34,966 nt of DNA from Candidatus Wildermuthbacteria bacterium RIFCSPHIGHO2_02_FULL_45_25. GTDB lineage: Bacteria; Patescibacteriota; Minisyncoccia; Minisyncoccales; UBA10102. Below, piece after piece: positions 16,583 through 23,338 of the stretch. A model generated the notes under the pieces. That model did no database searches. It had not been told where the DNA came from and saw only the letters and a list, made by a program, of their open reading frames with translations. Location: assembly GCA_001823215.1 (NCBI GenBank), contig MHTV01000013.1:1-34966 (forward strand). The letters are read 5' to 3'. Numbering within the stretch: position 1 is the first letter of the stretch; the number at the start of each line of letters is the position of its first letter. The translations under genes and the position numbers were made by a program.

Positions 16583-16588
16583 AGTATT

Positions 16589-16597
16589 ATTGTATCA
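16589..16597 (-). promoter_or_regulatory. Extended -10 promoter of the histidine kinase, leaderless
   Basis: TGATACAAT on the minus strand, TACAAT at 16589-16594, six bases to the ATG at 16582. No clear -35. Confidence 0.55.
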
Positions 16598-16726
16598 CAT
16601 CGTTTTTTATTAAAGGTGTTGTATGCATATCCCAAACCTCCGGAAACAATTTACAACGGCTAAGATTATTATATATCCCGCCACGAAATCTGCAAAAAAG
16701 AAAACTCGTCAATGAGGACGAAAAAG

Positions 16727-16755
16727 TTGCCAAATTCTTTAAAATAGTCCAATAT
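16727..16755 (+). promoter_or_regulatory. Promoter of the plus-strand membrane protein gene, leaderless
   Basis: TTGCCA (16727-16732), 17-base spacer, CAATAT (16750-16755), six bases, ATG at 16762. An overlapping TATATT is an alternative -10. Confidence 0.5.
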
Positions 16756-16761
16756 ATTCTT

Positions 16762-17496
16762 ATGCTTTCACTTTTGAGAAATGTTTTGCAGAATTTCAAG
16801 ACATGGCAGGCATTCGCTACGCACATATTTTTAGTTCTCTTTGCTGGATTAACTTTTCTTCATCTTCTTGTTTTTACTTTCCAAAACAAAAGTCCTTTTT
16901 GGATAATCTTTGGCGTATACGCAACAGCTACAACACTCTGCATTGTTAATTTACTACTCTCACAAAAATTTAAAAAAAGATTCTTCCGGTGGAGATTCGC
17001 AAAAGATCAGATGATCAATGTCTTCGCGCCTCCTATTTCTCTAGTGCTGATGAGTACTTCATTAAGTTTTGTGCTCTTTTCCTTTATAGACCCAGGCGTA
17101 AAAGAGACATGGAATGAAGGATTACTGGTAACCAGAGAAGCGCAGGAAATAGTGATGCAATACATAGTTACCATACTTTTTCTTTTAGAAATATTCTTTT
17201 TCATCCCCGTAAACATCTACAATTCCCTTATGAGAGAAACCCATATCTCGCGAACAAAAATAGAACTTACTGCCGGAGTTTTTCTTCTCGGAGCTATCAT
17301 ATTTGCTTCTGCCGGCGGACTTCAATTCCTTTCCTCCATGGAAGTATTCCGTATGCTTGCCTTTGTTCTCATTGCAGGAGTAGCTCCCATTGGATGGATG
17401 AACGAATTACTTATAGGATCCATTGCAAAGAGACACTGGGAAAACCTTCAGAAATCTCTTTCCCGCAAAGTTCCCCATGGTCCGGTGTTTGACTAA
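16762..17496 (+). CDS. Multi-pass membrane protein of unknown function
   Basis: 244 residues with about six hydrophobic helices: near residues 17-38, 46-66, 88-110, 129-151, 170-190 and 195-215. Loops are Lys/Arg-rich, for example QKFKKRFFRWRFAKDQ. No conserved catalytic motif was recognised, so no function is offered. It has its own leaderless promoter and stands alone between the divergent histidine kinase and a degenerate antitoxin on the other strand. A weak hairpin ATCTC/GAGAT followed by GGTTTT just after the stop (about 17505-17525) may terminate it. Confidence 0.65.
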   Translation: MLSLLRNVLQNFKTWQAFATHIFLVLFAGLTFLHLLVFTFQNKSPFWIIFGVYATATTLCIVNLLLSQKFKKRFFRWRFAKDQMINVFAPPISLVLMSTSLSFVLFSFIDPGVKETWNEGLLVTREAQEIVMQYIVTILFLLEIFFFIPVNIYNSLMRETHISRTKIELTAGVFLLGAIIFASAGGLQFLSSMEVFRMLAFVLIAGVAPIGWMNELLIGSIAKRHWENLQKSLSRKVPHGPVFD

Positions 17497-17728
17497 TATA
17501 AAAATCTCGTTGAGATGGTTTTACATTCTCTTTGCGTTTTACGCTGAACGCCACAAACTGTTTCCATTTATTTTTCTTCAAAGATTTTTGAGGCAAAGAT
17601 ATTTGCGCAATTAAAACCGCTTTCTCATGTCCATGTATCACAACTTCGCTCCCTTCTTTAAGATAAAGACAATAAGCAATTCTTTGGGCAGGCGGACACG
17701 TAAACTATTTCCCAATTTTTGTAGTCAT
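17411..17728 (-). pseudogene. Decayed MazE/AbrB-like antitoxin
   Basis: Reading leftwards from ATG at 17728, frame 1 gives MTTKIGK and then a stop. The next frame gives LGNSLRVRLPKELL, the hallmark N-terminal strand-turn of MazE/AbrB (KxGNSxxVRIPK). Frame 1 then resumes with YLKEGSEVVIHGHEKAVLIA, the second half of the same swapped-hairpin fold. Two compensating frameshifts therefore split the domain. A tail reads on to 17411, overlapping the last 86 bases of the plus-strand membrane gene, and is probably not meaningful. No toxin partner is visible downstream. Along with this relic the 17497-17813 gap holds no gene I can support. Confidence 0.5.
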
Positions 17729-17813
17729 AGCAATTCGCCTATGTTTATACATTAAGTATACACATACAAAGTAGGCCCGCAAATCATTTTCTTCTATCCC
17801 CTTGTGATGCTTA

Positions 17814-18431
17814 TTAGAACCCAAGCTTCTCGTTGACGATAATAAAGCGGATTTTCCTACCCATCATGGGATTTTCATGTTTGAAGATGACAATCTTAGA
17901 CAGCAAGGTGCCCACGCCGTACAACTTTTTCATGTGCTGGTCTTCGAGCGATACCACGTAATCTTCAAGACGCTTCATGGCGTTCTCAAGGGTTGGTACA
18001 ATCTTCTGCGTGCCCACAACGAATATAAGATTTGGCGAAGTGAAAACAATGTGCGATAGCTGACTGCCTGAATTCGAAGCGATTACAAACTCACCCGTTT
18101 CTGCGATTGCGTGAACGCTCCCAAGATAATAATCAGACAAAACCGCCTGCTTTCTCAATAAAGCCTGTTCTGCGGGGTCCTTTTCTTGAAGAATTTCCTC
18201 ATGCAGATTCTTCCAGTCATGTTTTCCTGATTTCAAATAGTCAACAAAGCCAATTTCTTCAAGCGTACGAGAAGAGCCATTCATGACCGAAGCGCCCTTC
18301 TGAATGAATGATTTAAGTTTCTCAAGGGCTTCCGCGCGATTGTTCACAACAACTGCTTCAATGCCCCGTTTTAGAAGAGCGTCAACGGTTTTCTTAATTG
18401 TTTCTGCGTTAGCCAACGTTTCGTAGTCCAT
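17814..18431 (-). CDS. LUD-domain protein (LutC/DUF162 family)
   Basis: 205 residues. The LUD fold signatures are VMNGSSRTLEEIGF, DYYLGSVHAIAETGEFVIAS and NSGSQLSHIVFTSPNLIFVV followed by GTQKIV. Full LutC takes part in lactate oxidation with LutA/LutB, but those are absent here, and stand-alone LUD proteins are common in Patescibacteria with unknown role. The ATG at 18431 follows GATAAA by 5 bases, so a leaderless start is possible; the -35 is weak. tRNA-Gln lies 80 bases upstream on the same strand. Confidence 0.8.
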   Translation of the reverse strand: MDYETLANAETIKKTVDALLKRGIEAVVVNNRAEALEKLKSFIQKGASVMNGSSRTLEEIGFVDYLKSGKHDWKNLHEEILQEKDPAEQALLRKQAVLSDYYLGSVHAIAETGEFVIASNSGSQLSHIVFTSPNLIFVVGTQKIVPTLENAMKRLEDYVVSLEDQHMKKLYGVGTLLSKIVIFKHENPMMGRKIRFIIVNEKLGF

Positions 18432-18512
18432 ATAGTTTTATCTGTAACGTTATTTAAAATTAAAGAGATAGGTCACATATGCGTCTCGGTCAGTTGACTT
18501 AGCATATGACGG

Positions 18513-18583
18513 CTGCGGGACCTGGATTCGAACCAAGATACCGTCCTCCAGAGGGACGTGTCCTACCATTAGACGATCCCGCA
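18513..18583 (-). tRNA. tRNA-Gln (anticodon CTG)
   Basis: 71 bases on the minus strand. The acceptor stem TGCGGGA pairs with TCCCGCA; D-arm GTCTAATGGTAGGAC; anticodon stem CGTCC/GGACG enclosing loop CTCTGGA, giving anticodon CUG after U33. The T-arm contains GGTTCGAATCC. CCA is not encoded (GCC follows), consistent with the CCA-adding enzyme gene at 31.4-33.2 kb. Confidence 0.92.
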
Positions 18584-18635
18584 AAGGTAAGCTTTTTTCT
18601 CTTGAGACCAAACAATAATCTCAATACGCAGTGAT

Positions 18636-18641
18636 ATTATA
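18636..18641 (-). promoter_or_regulatory. -10 box upstream of tRNA-Gln
   Basis: Perfect TATAAT about 50 bases before the tRNA 5' end; no convincing -35. A TTGAGA/TCTCAA hairpin lies between it and the tRNA and may be removed on maturation. Confidence 0.4.
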
Positions 18642-18687
18642 GCTTATTCCCGAGAAAAATCCACCCTTCAACAAAGTTAGCAAACTC

Positions 18688-18770
18688 AAAAAAAGAAATG
18701 CCCTCCTGGCTTTAAGCAAGGAGGGCTTGAATACTCGGGCAATACCCCGGGGAGGAGAGGATGCCCAAGC
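18688..18770 (-). ncRNA. Candidate small RNA with an unpaired anti-Shine-Dalgarno-like loop
   Basis: The unit has its own promoter (18777-18804), about 83 transcribed bases and a strong intrinsic terminator, but no ORF. Hairpin 1: CTTGGGCA (18762-18769) with TGCCCGAG (18734-18741), one G-U pair; its 20-base loop is C-rich and holds CTCTCCTCCCC. Hairpin 2: GCCCTCCT (18719-18726) with AGGAGGGC (18700-18707), followed by TTTCTTTTTTT. A C-rich loop presented on a stem resembles regulatory RNAs that pair with GGAGG ribosome sites. It lies between acpP and tRNA-Gln on the same strand. It could alternatively be an extended 3' terminator region of acpP. Confidence 0.5.
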
Positions 18771-18776
18771 AATTTT

Positions 18777-18804
18777 AATCTAGCAAAAGACGGGAAATTG
18801 TCAA
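18777..18804 (-). promoter_or_regulatory. Promoter of the candidate small RNA
   Basis: Perfect TTGACA (18799-18804), 16-base spacer, TAGATT (18777-18782). The -35 abuts the U-tract of the acpP terminator. Confidence 0.5.
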
Positions 18805-18835
18805 AGAAAAGGGGCGGCCATTTGCATGGCCGCCC
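18804..18835 (-). terminator. acpP intrinsic terminator
   Basis: GGGCGGCCA (18812-18820) pairs with TGGCCGCCC (18827-18835), 6-base loop. On the minus strand it is followed by CTTTTCTTTG, 27 bases after the acpP stop. Confidence 0.75.
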
Positions 18836-18861
18836 TTATGATTTCAAAAGCCCTCCTCTCT

Positions 18862-19119
18862 TCAGGATTGGATGCCGTGTTCCCTAAGAAAGACTACGAC
18901 ATCCCTAACATTTTTAATGCCTGCCGCGGCTTCATCGGAGATCTCTACTTTGAACTCCTCCTCGAGCGCCATCACCAACTCTACTATGTCCAGCGAGTCA
19001 GCTTTGAGATCATTGACAAAGGACGCACTCTCGTTCACGTCCTCTTTATCGGCTCCCAGCTTTTCCACCACAATTGCGGCGACCCTTCTTTCAAGGATCG
19101 AGTCGGTTGCTTGTGTCAC
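18862..19119 (-). CDS. acpP: Acyl carrier protein
   Basis: 85 residues, GTG start at 19117-19119. It is acidic and helical, with the phosphopantetheine site DSLDIVELVMALEEEF (Ser about residue 41), close to canonical AcpP. It carries acyl groups as thioesters on a pantetheine arm. GGGGGTG a few bases before the start is a clear ribosome site, and a TTGACG-16-TATAAT promoter lies about 40 bases upstream, so the mRNA has a normal leader, unlike many genes here. A FabD-like acyltransferase is transcribed divergently from the same intergenic region. No ketosynthase or other fatty-acid genes lie in the window. Confidence 0.93.
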   Translation of the reverse strand: MTQATDSILERRVAAIVVEKLGADKEDVNESASFVNDLKADSLDIVELVMALEEEFKVEISDEAAAGIKNVRDVVVFLREHGIQS

Positions 19120-19160
19120 GGAAACACCCCCTTATCTTCGTATTGGTTTTGACTGTTCAG

Positions 19161-19188
19161 ATTATACCTTTTTAAAGCCCCCCGTCAA
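19161..19188 (-). promoter_or_regulatory. acpP promoter
   Basis: TTGACG (19183-19188), 16-base spacer, perfect TATAAT (19161-19166) on the minus strand. Nine bases separate its -35 from the -35 of the divergent fabD-like promoter. Confidence 0.75.
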
Positions 19189-19197
19189 TAACTGAAG

Positions 19198-19226
19198 TTG
19201 ACAGCAATCTAAACTCCCCATACCAT
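19198..19226 (+). promoter_or_regulatory. Promoter of the FabD-like gene
   Basis: Perfect TTGACA (19198-19203), 17-base spacer, TACCAT (19221-19226). The two back-to-back -35 boxes form GTCAA/TTGAC, so one bound regulator could affect both genes. Confidence 0.7.
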
Positions 19227-19291
19227 AAAAGGTAGCCCTTTGCGCCGTGAGAAACTTTGGTTTTACCCTATCGGTTATCGGTGGAGGTGAT

Positions 19292-20332
19292 ATGTCGCAC
19301 CTGCAAAAAGTTGTCCTCGTTCAAGGAAGCCAACCTTCGTCGGTCTTCCGTCGGTCATTCCCTCCGCTCTTCCAAAGCGCGGACGGTAGGCAAGCGGTAT
19401 ACAATGCTCACGAGATCATTGGCGAGCAAACAGTCGCGGGCCAGAAATTCGACCTCATTACCTATTGCCAGATGAAGAATCCCGAGGAGCATTTCCCGCG
19501 GGTCGTTCGCATCGCGGCCGACCACCTGCTTACCGTTATCTGGATGATGATGTTCTGGGAAAAGCTCGCTCCCACCCTCCAGAATTCCAAGCATTCCATC
19601 ACCCATACGGGGTTGCTCGGCCATAGCATGGGAGTGTGGATTGCCGCGTTCGCGGGCGGTCTTTGCGATTATCCCACATGGCTGAAGATTACAGCCGCGC
19701 GCGCGATTCACTGTGCGCCCATTGAGGGGAATACCATTGTCATCCGAAGCAAACAGCGCGATAAGAATCCCCCCAATCAAAATACTGATGATATAGGATT
19801 GAGCTATCTGGCGGCGCTGTGCGAAGAGCTACGAAGATCAGGAGAGCAAGTTTGGGTCTCTGTGATCAATGACCCCAGAAGGCAAGTCCTCATTTCCGGT
19901 ACTCCAAGCGGCATCGCGAAAGTGTCAAATAGCTTGGAGGGACTGCAAAACCCCAACCGTGATATCGCGGAAATTAACTTGGGGCCGCCATGGCATACCC
20001 AATTACTCGCTCCCGCCAGGGCGGAAATAGCCAAAGCTTTCCCTCCGGCGAGTTCTCTGTATCATCTGTCGGTTCCTCTGCTGGTTCTCAATAAGCGGGG
20101 ACGATTGAGGCAAATCCGCAAGCCAGAAGAGGTCATCGCGGCAATGCTTCATGAACTGACCGAACCCTTCAATTATTTCCGGATGGCGAGCCAGCTCCCC
20201 CCAGTGGAACTGCATGAAGTTTCTGTGGTTGGCCGGCCGTTCTTGCAGAAATTGACCCGCCAGATAAATCCGGAGTTGAATCTCCAACGACAACCACAAG
20301 CATCCACGATCCCGCAGCAAGCGCCTGCGTAA
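19292..20332 (+). CDS. FabD-like malonyl/acyl-ACP transacylase
   Basis: 346 residues from ATG 19292, chosen because GGAGGTGAT ends directly before it; an in-frame GTG at 19247 lacks such a site. The alpha/beta-hydrolase core shows the nucleophile elbow GHSMG (Ser112). Arg137 lies 25 residues later, the same spacing as Ser92/Arg117 in E. coli FabD, where Arg binds the malonyl carboxylate. VSVINDPRRQVLISG matches the ferredoxin-like subdomain, and PPWHTQLLAPA supplies the catalytic His235. It should therefore move a malonyl (or similar) group onto ACP, presumably the divergently encoded AcpP. The last 15 residues are Gln/Pro-rich. It is slightly longer than FabD (about 310). No ketosynthase is adjacent, so the downstream use of malonyl-ACP is unknown. 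Confidence 0.8.
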   Translation: MSHLQKVVLVQGSQPSSVFRRSFPPLFQSADGRQAVYNAHEIIGEQTVAGQKFDLITYCQMKNPEEHFPRVVRIAADHLLTVIWMMMFWEKLAPTLQNSKHSITHTGLLGHSMGVWIAAFAGGLCDYPTWLKITAARAIHCAPIEGNTIVIRSKQRDKNPPNQNTDDIGLSYLAALCEELRRSGEQVWVSVINDPRRQVLISGTPSGIAKVSNSLEGLQNPNRDIAEINLGPPWHTQLLAPARAEIAKAFPPASSLYHLSVPLLVLNKRGRLRQIRKPEEVIAAMLHELTEPFNYFRMASQLPPVELHEVSVVGRPFLQKLTRQINPELNLQRQPQASTIPQQAPA

Positions 20333-20347
20333 ATAACTGACACAAAC

Positions 20348-20382
20348 AGCCCCGACGGAAACGTCGGGGCTCATTTATTTTT
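20348..20382 (+). terminator. Terminator after the FabD-like gene
   Basis: AGCCCCGACG (20348-20357), GAAA tetraloop, CGTCGGGGCT (20362-20371), then CATTTATTTTTAT. On the minus strand it also lies just past the ftsX stop. Confidence 0.85.
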
Positions 20383-20399
20383 ATGTCCTTCTCTTTTTA

Positions 20400-21305
20400 T
20401 TACACCTTCAAATGCTTTCGAATGGCAATCGTGCTGGAGACAATTCCCAGCCCAATGCTTACGGCAAGCATAAGCACCGCAAGCAGAACAAGATTCTCCA
20501 CCAGAAATTCGGCGATCCTGAACCTCGTGAAATGCTCAATCGCATCGGAAGCAAAGTAGCTCATTCCAAAAAGAAGCAAAAAAGTGAACGCTGTTGCGAG
20601 CGCCCCGACAAGAATCCCTTGAATAAGAAACGGCCCGCGGATGAACCAGTTGGAAGCTCCCACCAGCCGCATCACTTCAATTTCCTGCCGCGAATTGTAA
20701 ATCGTAAGCCGAATTGTATTAAACGCCACGAGCACCGCGATAAATGCTAACGCCAAAATCACCGCCAATACTCCTACGCGGATACTGGTTGCCAGCAACA
20801 TCAAACGTTCAATCATTGTGGAGCGATCCTGAAAATCCAAATGCGACACAGACGGCATAAAGGAAGAGTTTTCAATATACATGGCAATATCTTTAAATTC
20901 CCGCGGATTTTTTGCCTGAATTTCCAAAGAAGGCAACAATGGATTTGTGCCGATAATTTCCAAAGAGGCAATAATATCCTCGTCATTTTCTCTTCTTTCC
21001 AAAAATCTTCGGAGAGCTTCTTCTTTCGTGATATATTCCACCAACTGCACTTCTTCTAAAAACAATAGCTCTTCTCTCGCTTTGAGAATATCATCTTCAG
21101 ACGCGGTCTCTGAAAATTCAGCCCTCACATCAATCGTGTCTTCCAGAAGGTCTATCAAAAAAACACTCATCCCCTGCAGGATGAACAAGCAACTTGCCAC
21201 AAAAAGCACCACCGTCATCACTAAAAGAGCGGCTCCTGTGGAACTTCGATCGCGGAGAAACTTATCCCACCCGGATTTGACAACACGTTGAAATGAAATA
21301 AACAT
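20400..21305 (-). CDS. ftsX: Cell-division membrane protein FtsX
   Basis: 301 residues with the FtsX layout: a first membrane helix (about 23-50), an extracytoplasmic domain (about 50-165), then three helices (about 170-195, 220-245, 270-292) forming the FtsX core. The intracellular loop NSRQEIEVMRLVGASNWFI is the conserved segment that couples to FtsE. The FtsEX complex controls cell-wall hydrolases at the septum. The start is one base after the ftsE stop, so it is translationally coupled. It is the last gene of the prfB-ftsE-ftsX operon. Confidence 0.93.
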   Translation of the reverse strand: MFISFQRVVKSGWDKFLRDRSSTGAALLVMTVVLFVASCLFILQGMSVFLIDLLEDTIDVRAEFSETASEDDILKAREELLFLEEVQLVEYITKEEALRRFLERRENDEDIIASLEIIGTNPLLPSLEIQAKNPREFKDIAMYIENSSFMPSVSHLDFQDRSTMIERLMLLATSIRVGVLAVILALAFIAVLVAFNTIRLTIYNSRQEIEVMRLVGASNWFIRGPFLIQGILVGALATAFTFLLLFGMSYFASDAIEHFTRFRIAEFLVENLVLLAVLMLAVSIGLGIVSSTIAIRKHLKV

Positions 21306-21306
21306 G

Positions 21307-21987
21307 CTAGAGAAGAAATTTCCCTTTTTCCTCGTCGCGGATTACACGCCCTTCCGTAAGGGTAAGCACGCGGCGGCCCAAACGGTTAATAATATCTTTA
21401 TTATGCGTGGCAAGAATCATCGTTGTGCCAAGTTCGTTAATCTTCACGAATAAACGCATAATATCACGCGAATGATAGGGATCCAAGTTTCCGGTCGGTT
21501 CGTCTGCGACAATCACATGCGGCCGATGAATCAATGCCCTCGCGATTGCCACGCGCTGTTTCTCTCCTCCTGATAATTGATGGGGATAGTGCTCTGCGCG
21601 TTCCGCAAGCCCTACAATCTCAAGCACTTCCAGTACGTCGCGCTGAATCGTTCCTTCGGGCAAACCAATCACTTCCATAACATACGCGATATTTTCGTAT
21701 GCTGTTTTTGCTTCCAATAATTTGTAATCCTGAAACACCATTCCGATATTGCGCCGCAAGTCTGGAAGTTTGCCACGAGGAATTTTATGAACGTTCAAAT
21801 CCGCGAACAGCACATCTCCGCTTGTCGGACGTTCTTCCGCCAAAAGCAGGCGAAGCATCGTCGTTTTGCCGGCACCCGATTTTCCCACAACCGACACAAA
21901 TTCCCCCTGCTGCACCCGAAAACTTACATCTTGCAACGCAATTGTCTGCTTGCCATATTTTTTTGTAACGTTTCGATATTCAATCAT
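21307..21987 (-). CDS. ftsE: Cell-division ATP-binding protein FtsE
   Basis: 226 residues, a single ABC ATPase domain of standard FtsE length. It has Walker A GKSGAGKTT (about residue 36), the Q-loop GMVFQDYKLL, signature LSGGEKQRVAIARAL, Walker B VIVADEPTGNLDP and the H-loop ATHNKD. It powers FtsX in the division complex on the inner membrane face. The first 8 bases (ATGATTGA) overlap the end of prfB, and ftsX follows after one base. prfB next to ftsEX is a known arrangement in several bacterial phyla. Confidence 0.95.
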   Translation of the reverse strand: MIEYRNVTKKYGKQTIALQDVSFRVQQGEFVSVVGKSGAGKTTMLRLLLAEERPTSGDVLFADLNVHKIPRGKLPDLRRNIGMVFQDYKLLEAKTAYENIAYVMEVIGLPEGTIQRDVLEVLEIVGLAERAEHYPHQLSGGEKQRVAIARALIHRPHVIVADEPTGNLDPYHSRDIMRLFVKINELGTTMILATHNKDIINRLGRRVLTLTEGRVIRDEEKGKFLL

Positions 21988-23087
21988 GATGCTTCATTAA
22001 TCGGATTTCGGCTTCGATAAAAACGTCTAAATCTCCATCTAGCACTGCCTCGGCATTGGATACCTCCACGTCCGTGCGCACATCTTTCACAAGCCGATAC
22101 GGATGCAACACATAGGAGCGTATCTGACTTCCCCATTCAATTTGCCGTTTTTCTCCGCGCGCTTTTGCCATCTCATCCTGCCGCGTTTTCTCCTTGAGAA
22201 CATAGAGTTTCGAGGCCAATACATCCAACGCTTTTTCCTTATTTTGCTGCTGACTCCTCTGGGACTGGGACGTTACGACAATTCCTGTTGGTTTGTGAAC
22301 AATGCGAACCGCAGTTTCCCGCTTGTTCACATTCTGTCCGCCAGGCCCCGAAGCCCGAAAGAAATCTGTCTGAAGGTCTTCCGCGTTCAACGCGATTTCT
22401 GTTTCCTCCTTTAAGCTGACTTCCGGAGTAACTTCCACCGAAGCAAAAGAAGTATGGCGCAAAGACTTGGCGGAAAAGGGCGATATGCGCACGAGCCGAT
22501 GCACTCCGTTTTCTCCTTTCAGCATGCCAAACGCGTATCCACCCTTAATTTCAAAAGATATTTGCTTGATGCCCACTCTACCTTCCTGGCCAGGATCCCC
22601 AAACGATTCATCCACCATTGAAATTTTCCACCCTTTGCGCTCGCAATATCGTTGATACATGCGGGTAAGCAGAGCAGCCCAATCCTGCGCGTCCTGCCCT
22701 CCGGCTCCTGCCGTAATGGTCAGAATCGCGTTTGCGCGATCGTATTTGGCCGAAAGAAACGCTCGAAATTCTTCTTTATCAAGAGCATACTGAAGATTTT
22801 GAATCTGCGATTGCATCTCTTCTTGAGACCCCGACGAAAGCGCAAGCAATTCCTTGAAGTCCTCAAGTTCTTTCCGCAGCTGATCTATTCGTGCAACCTC
22901 CTCTTTTAATTCGGCAAGCCGCTGGCTTTTTTGCGCGGCTTCCCGCGCATTGTCCCAAAAATCAGGACGCGCGATTTCTTGTTCCAATTCTAATTTTTCT
23001 CTTTTTTTGCCCGTAATGTCAAAGACGGTCCTGCAGATGCAGGAGCTTACTTTCTAGCGACTCGATGTTTTGAGAGATATCTGCCAT
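21980..23087 (-). CDS. prfB: Peptide chain release factor 2, with programmed +1 frameshift
   Basis: The product is made from two frames: 23087-23022 (22 codons, MADISQNIES ... DRL) and 23020-21980, joined at CTT-TGA-C by skipping base 23021. The joined protein has 368 residues, the normal RF2 length, and the seam reads DRL-DITGKKRE, matching the RF2 N-terminal helix. The SPF tripeptide (HRLVRISPF) that recognises UGA/UAA and the SGPGGQNVNK loop that triggers hydrolysis are both present. An AGGA four bases before CTT is the stimulatory Shine-Dalgarno-like element. RF2 thus regulates itself by terminating at its own UGA when abundant. Its promoter places the ATG six bases after the -10. It is the first gene of the ftsEX operon. 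Confidence 0.93.
23019..23032 (-). promoter_or_regulatory. prfB frameshift signal
   Basis: AGGA (23029-23032), four bases, then CTT-TGA-C. This is the shift-prone Leu codon followed by the UGA stop and C, as in most bacterial prfB genes. Confidence 0.88.
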
Positions 23088-23093
23088 ACCTTT

Positions 23094-23122
23094 ATGGTAT
23101 CCCAAATATCGAAAAAATCCAA
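23094..23122 (-). promoter_or_regulatory. prfB promoter, leaderless
   Basis: TTGGAT (23117-23122), 17-base spacer, TACCAT (23094-23099), six bases, ATG at 23087. Confidence 0.55.
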
Positions 23123-23183
23123 TCCCAGAAACAGGCAAAATACAAAAACTCCGGCAAAAGATATGTTTTTCATGAAAAGTGCG

Positions 23184-23314
23184 GCAAATTCCGAAATGTT
23201 TTTGCCACAAGGGTATAAGCGCGCACGGAGCGCTACTGCGCGAATAAGAACAAAAATTCAGCAGAATTTTATGTGGTGCTTATACCCTTGTGGCAAAAAC
23301 ATTTCGGAATTTGC
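23184..23314. repeat. 37-bp perfect inverted repeat with 57-base centre
   Basis: Left arm 23184-23220 and right arm 23278-23314 are exact reverse complements (begin GCAAATTCCG..., end ...TATAAGC on the left). The centre contains further hairpins, GCGC/GCGC and AAAATTC-AGCA-GAATTTT. It sits between the divergent prfB and glycosyltransferase genes. Candidates are a small non-autonomous mobile element, an invertible switch or a protein-binding cruciform; no transposase or recombinase is near and no target-site duplication was found. Confidence 0.85.
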
Positions 23315-23338
23315 ATAAGAGTATGATAGGATATAAAA

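Noticed and set aside
23019-23021. UGA read as an amino acid (recoded genome)
   Set aside because: RF2 is encoded, UGA ends many genes here, and this UGA is the normal autoregulatory stop of prfB.
23019-23210. Separate small gene upstream of prfB
   Set aside because: Only its last 22 codons matter: they are the first frame of prfB, joined by the CTT-TGA-C frameshift.
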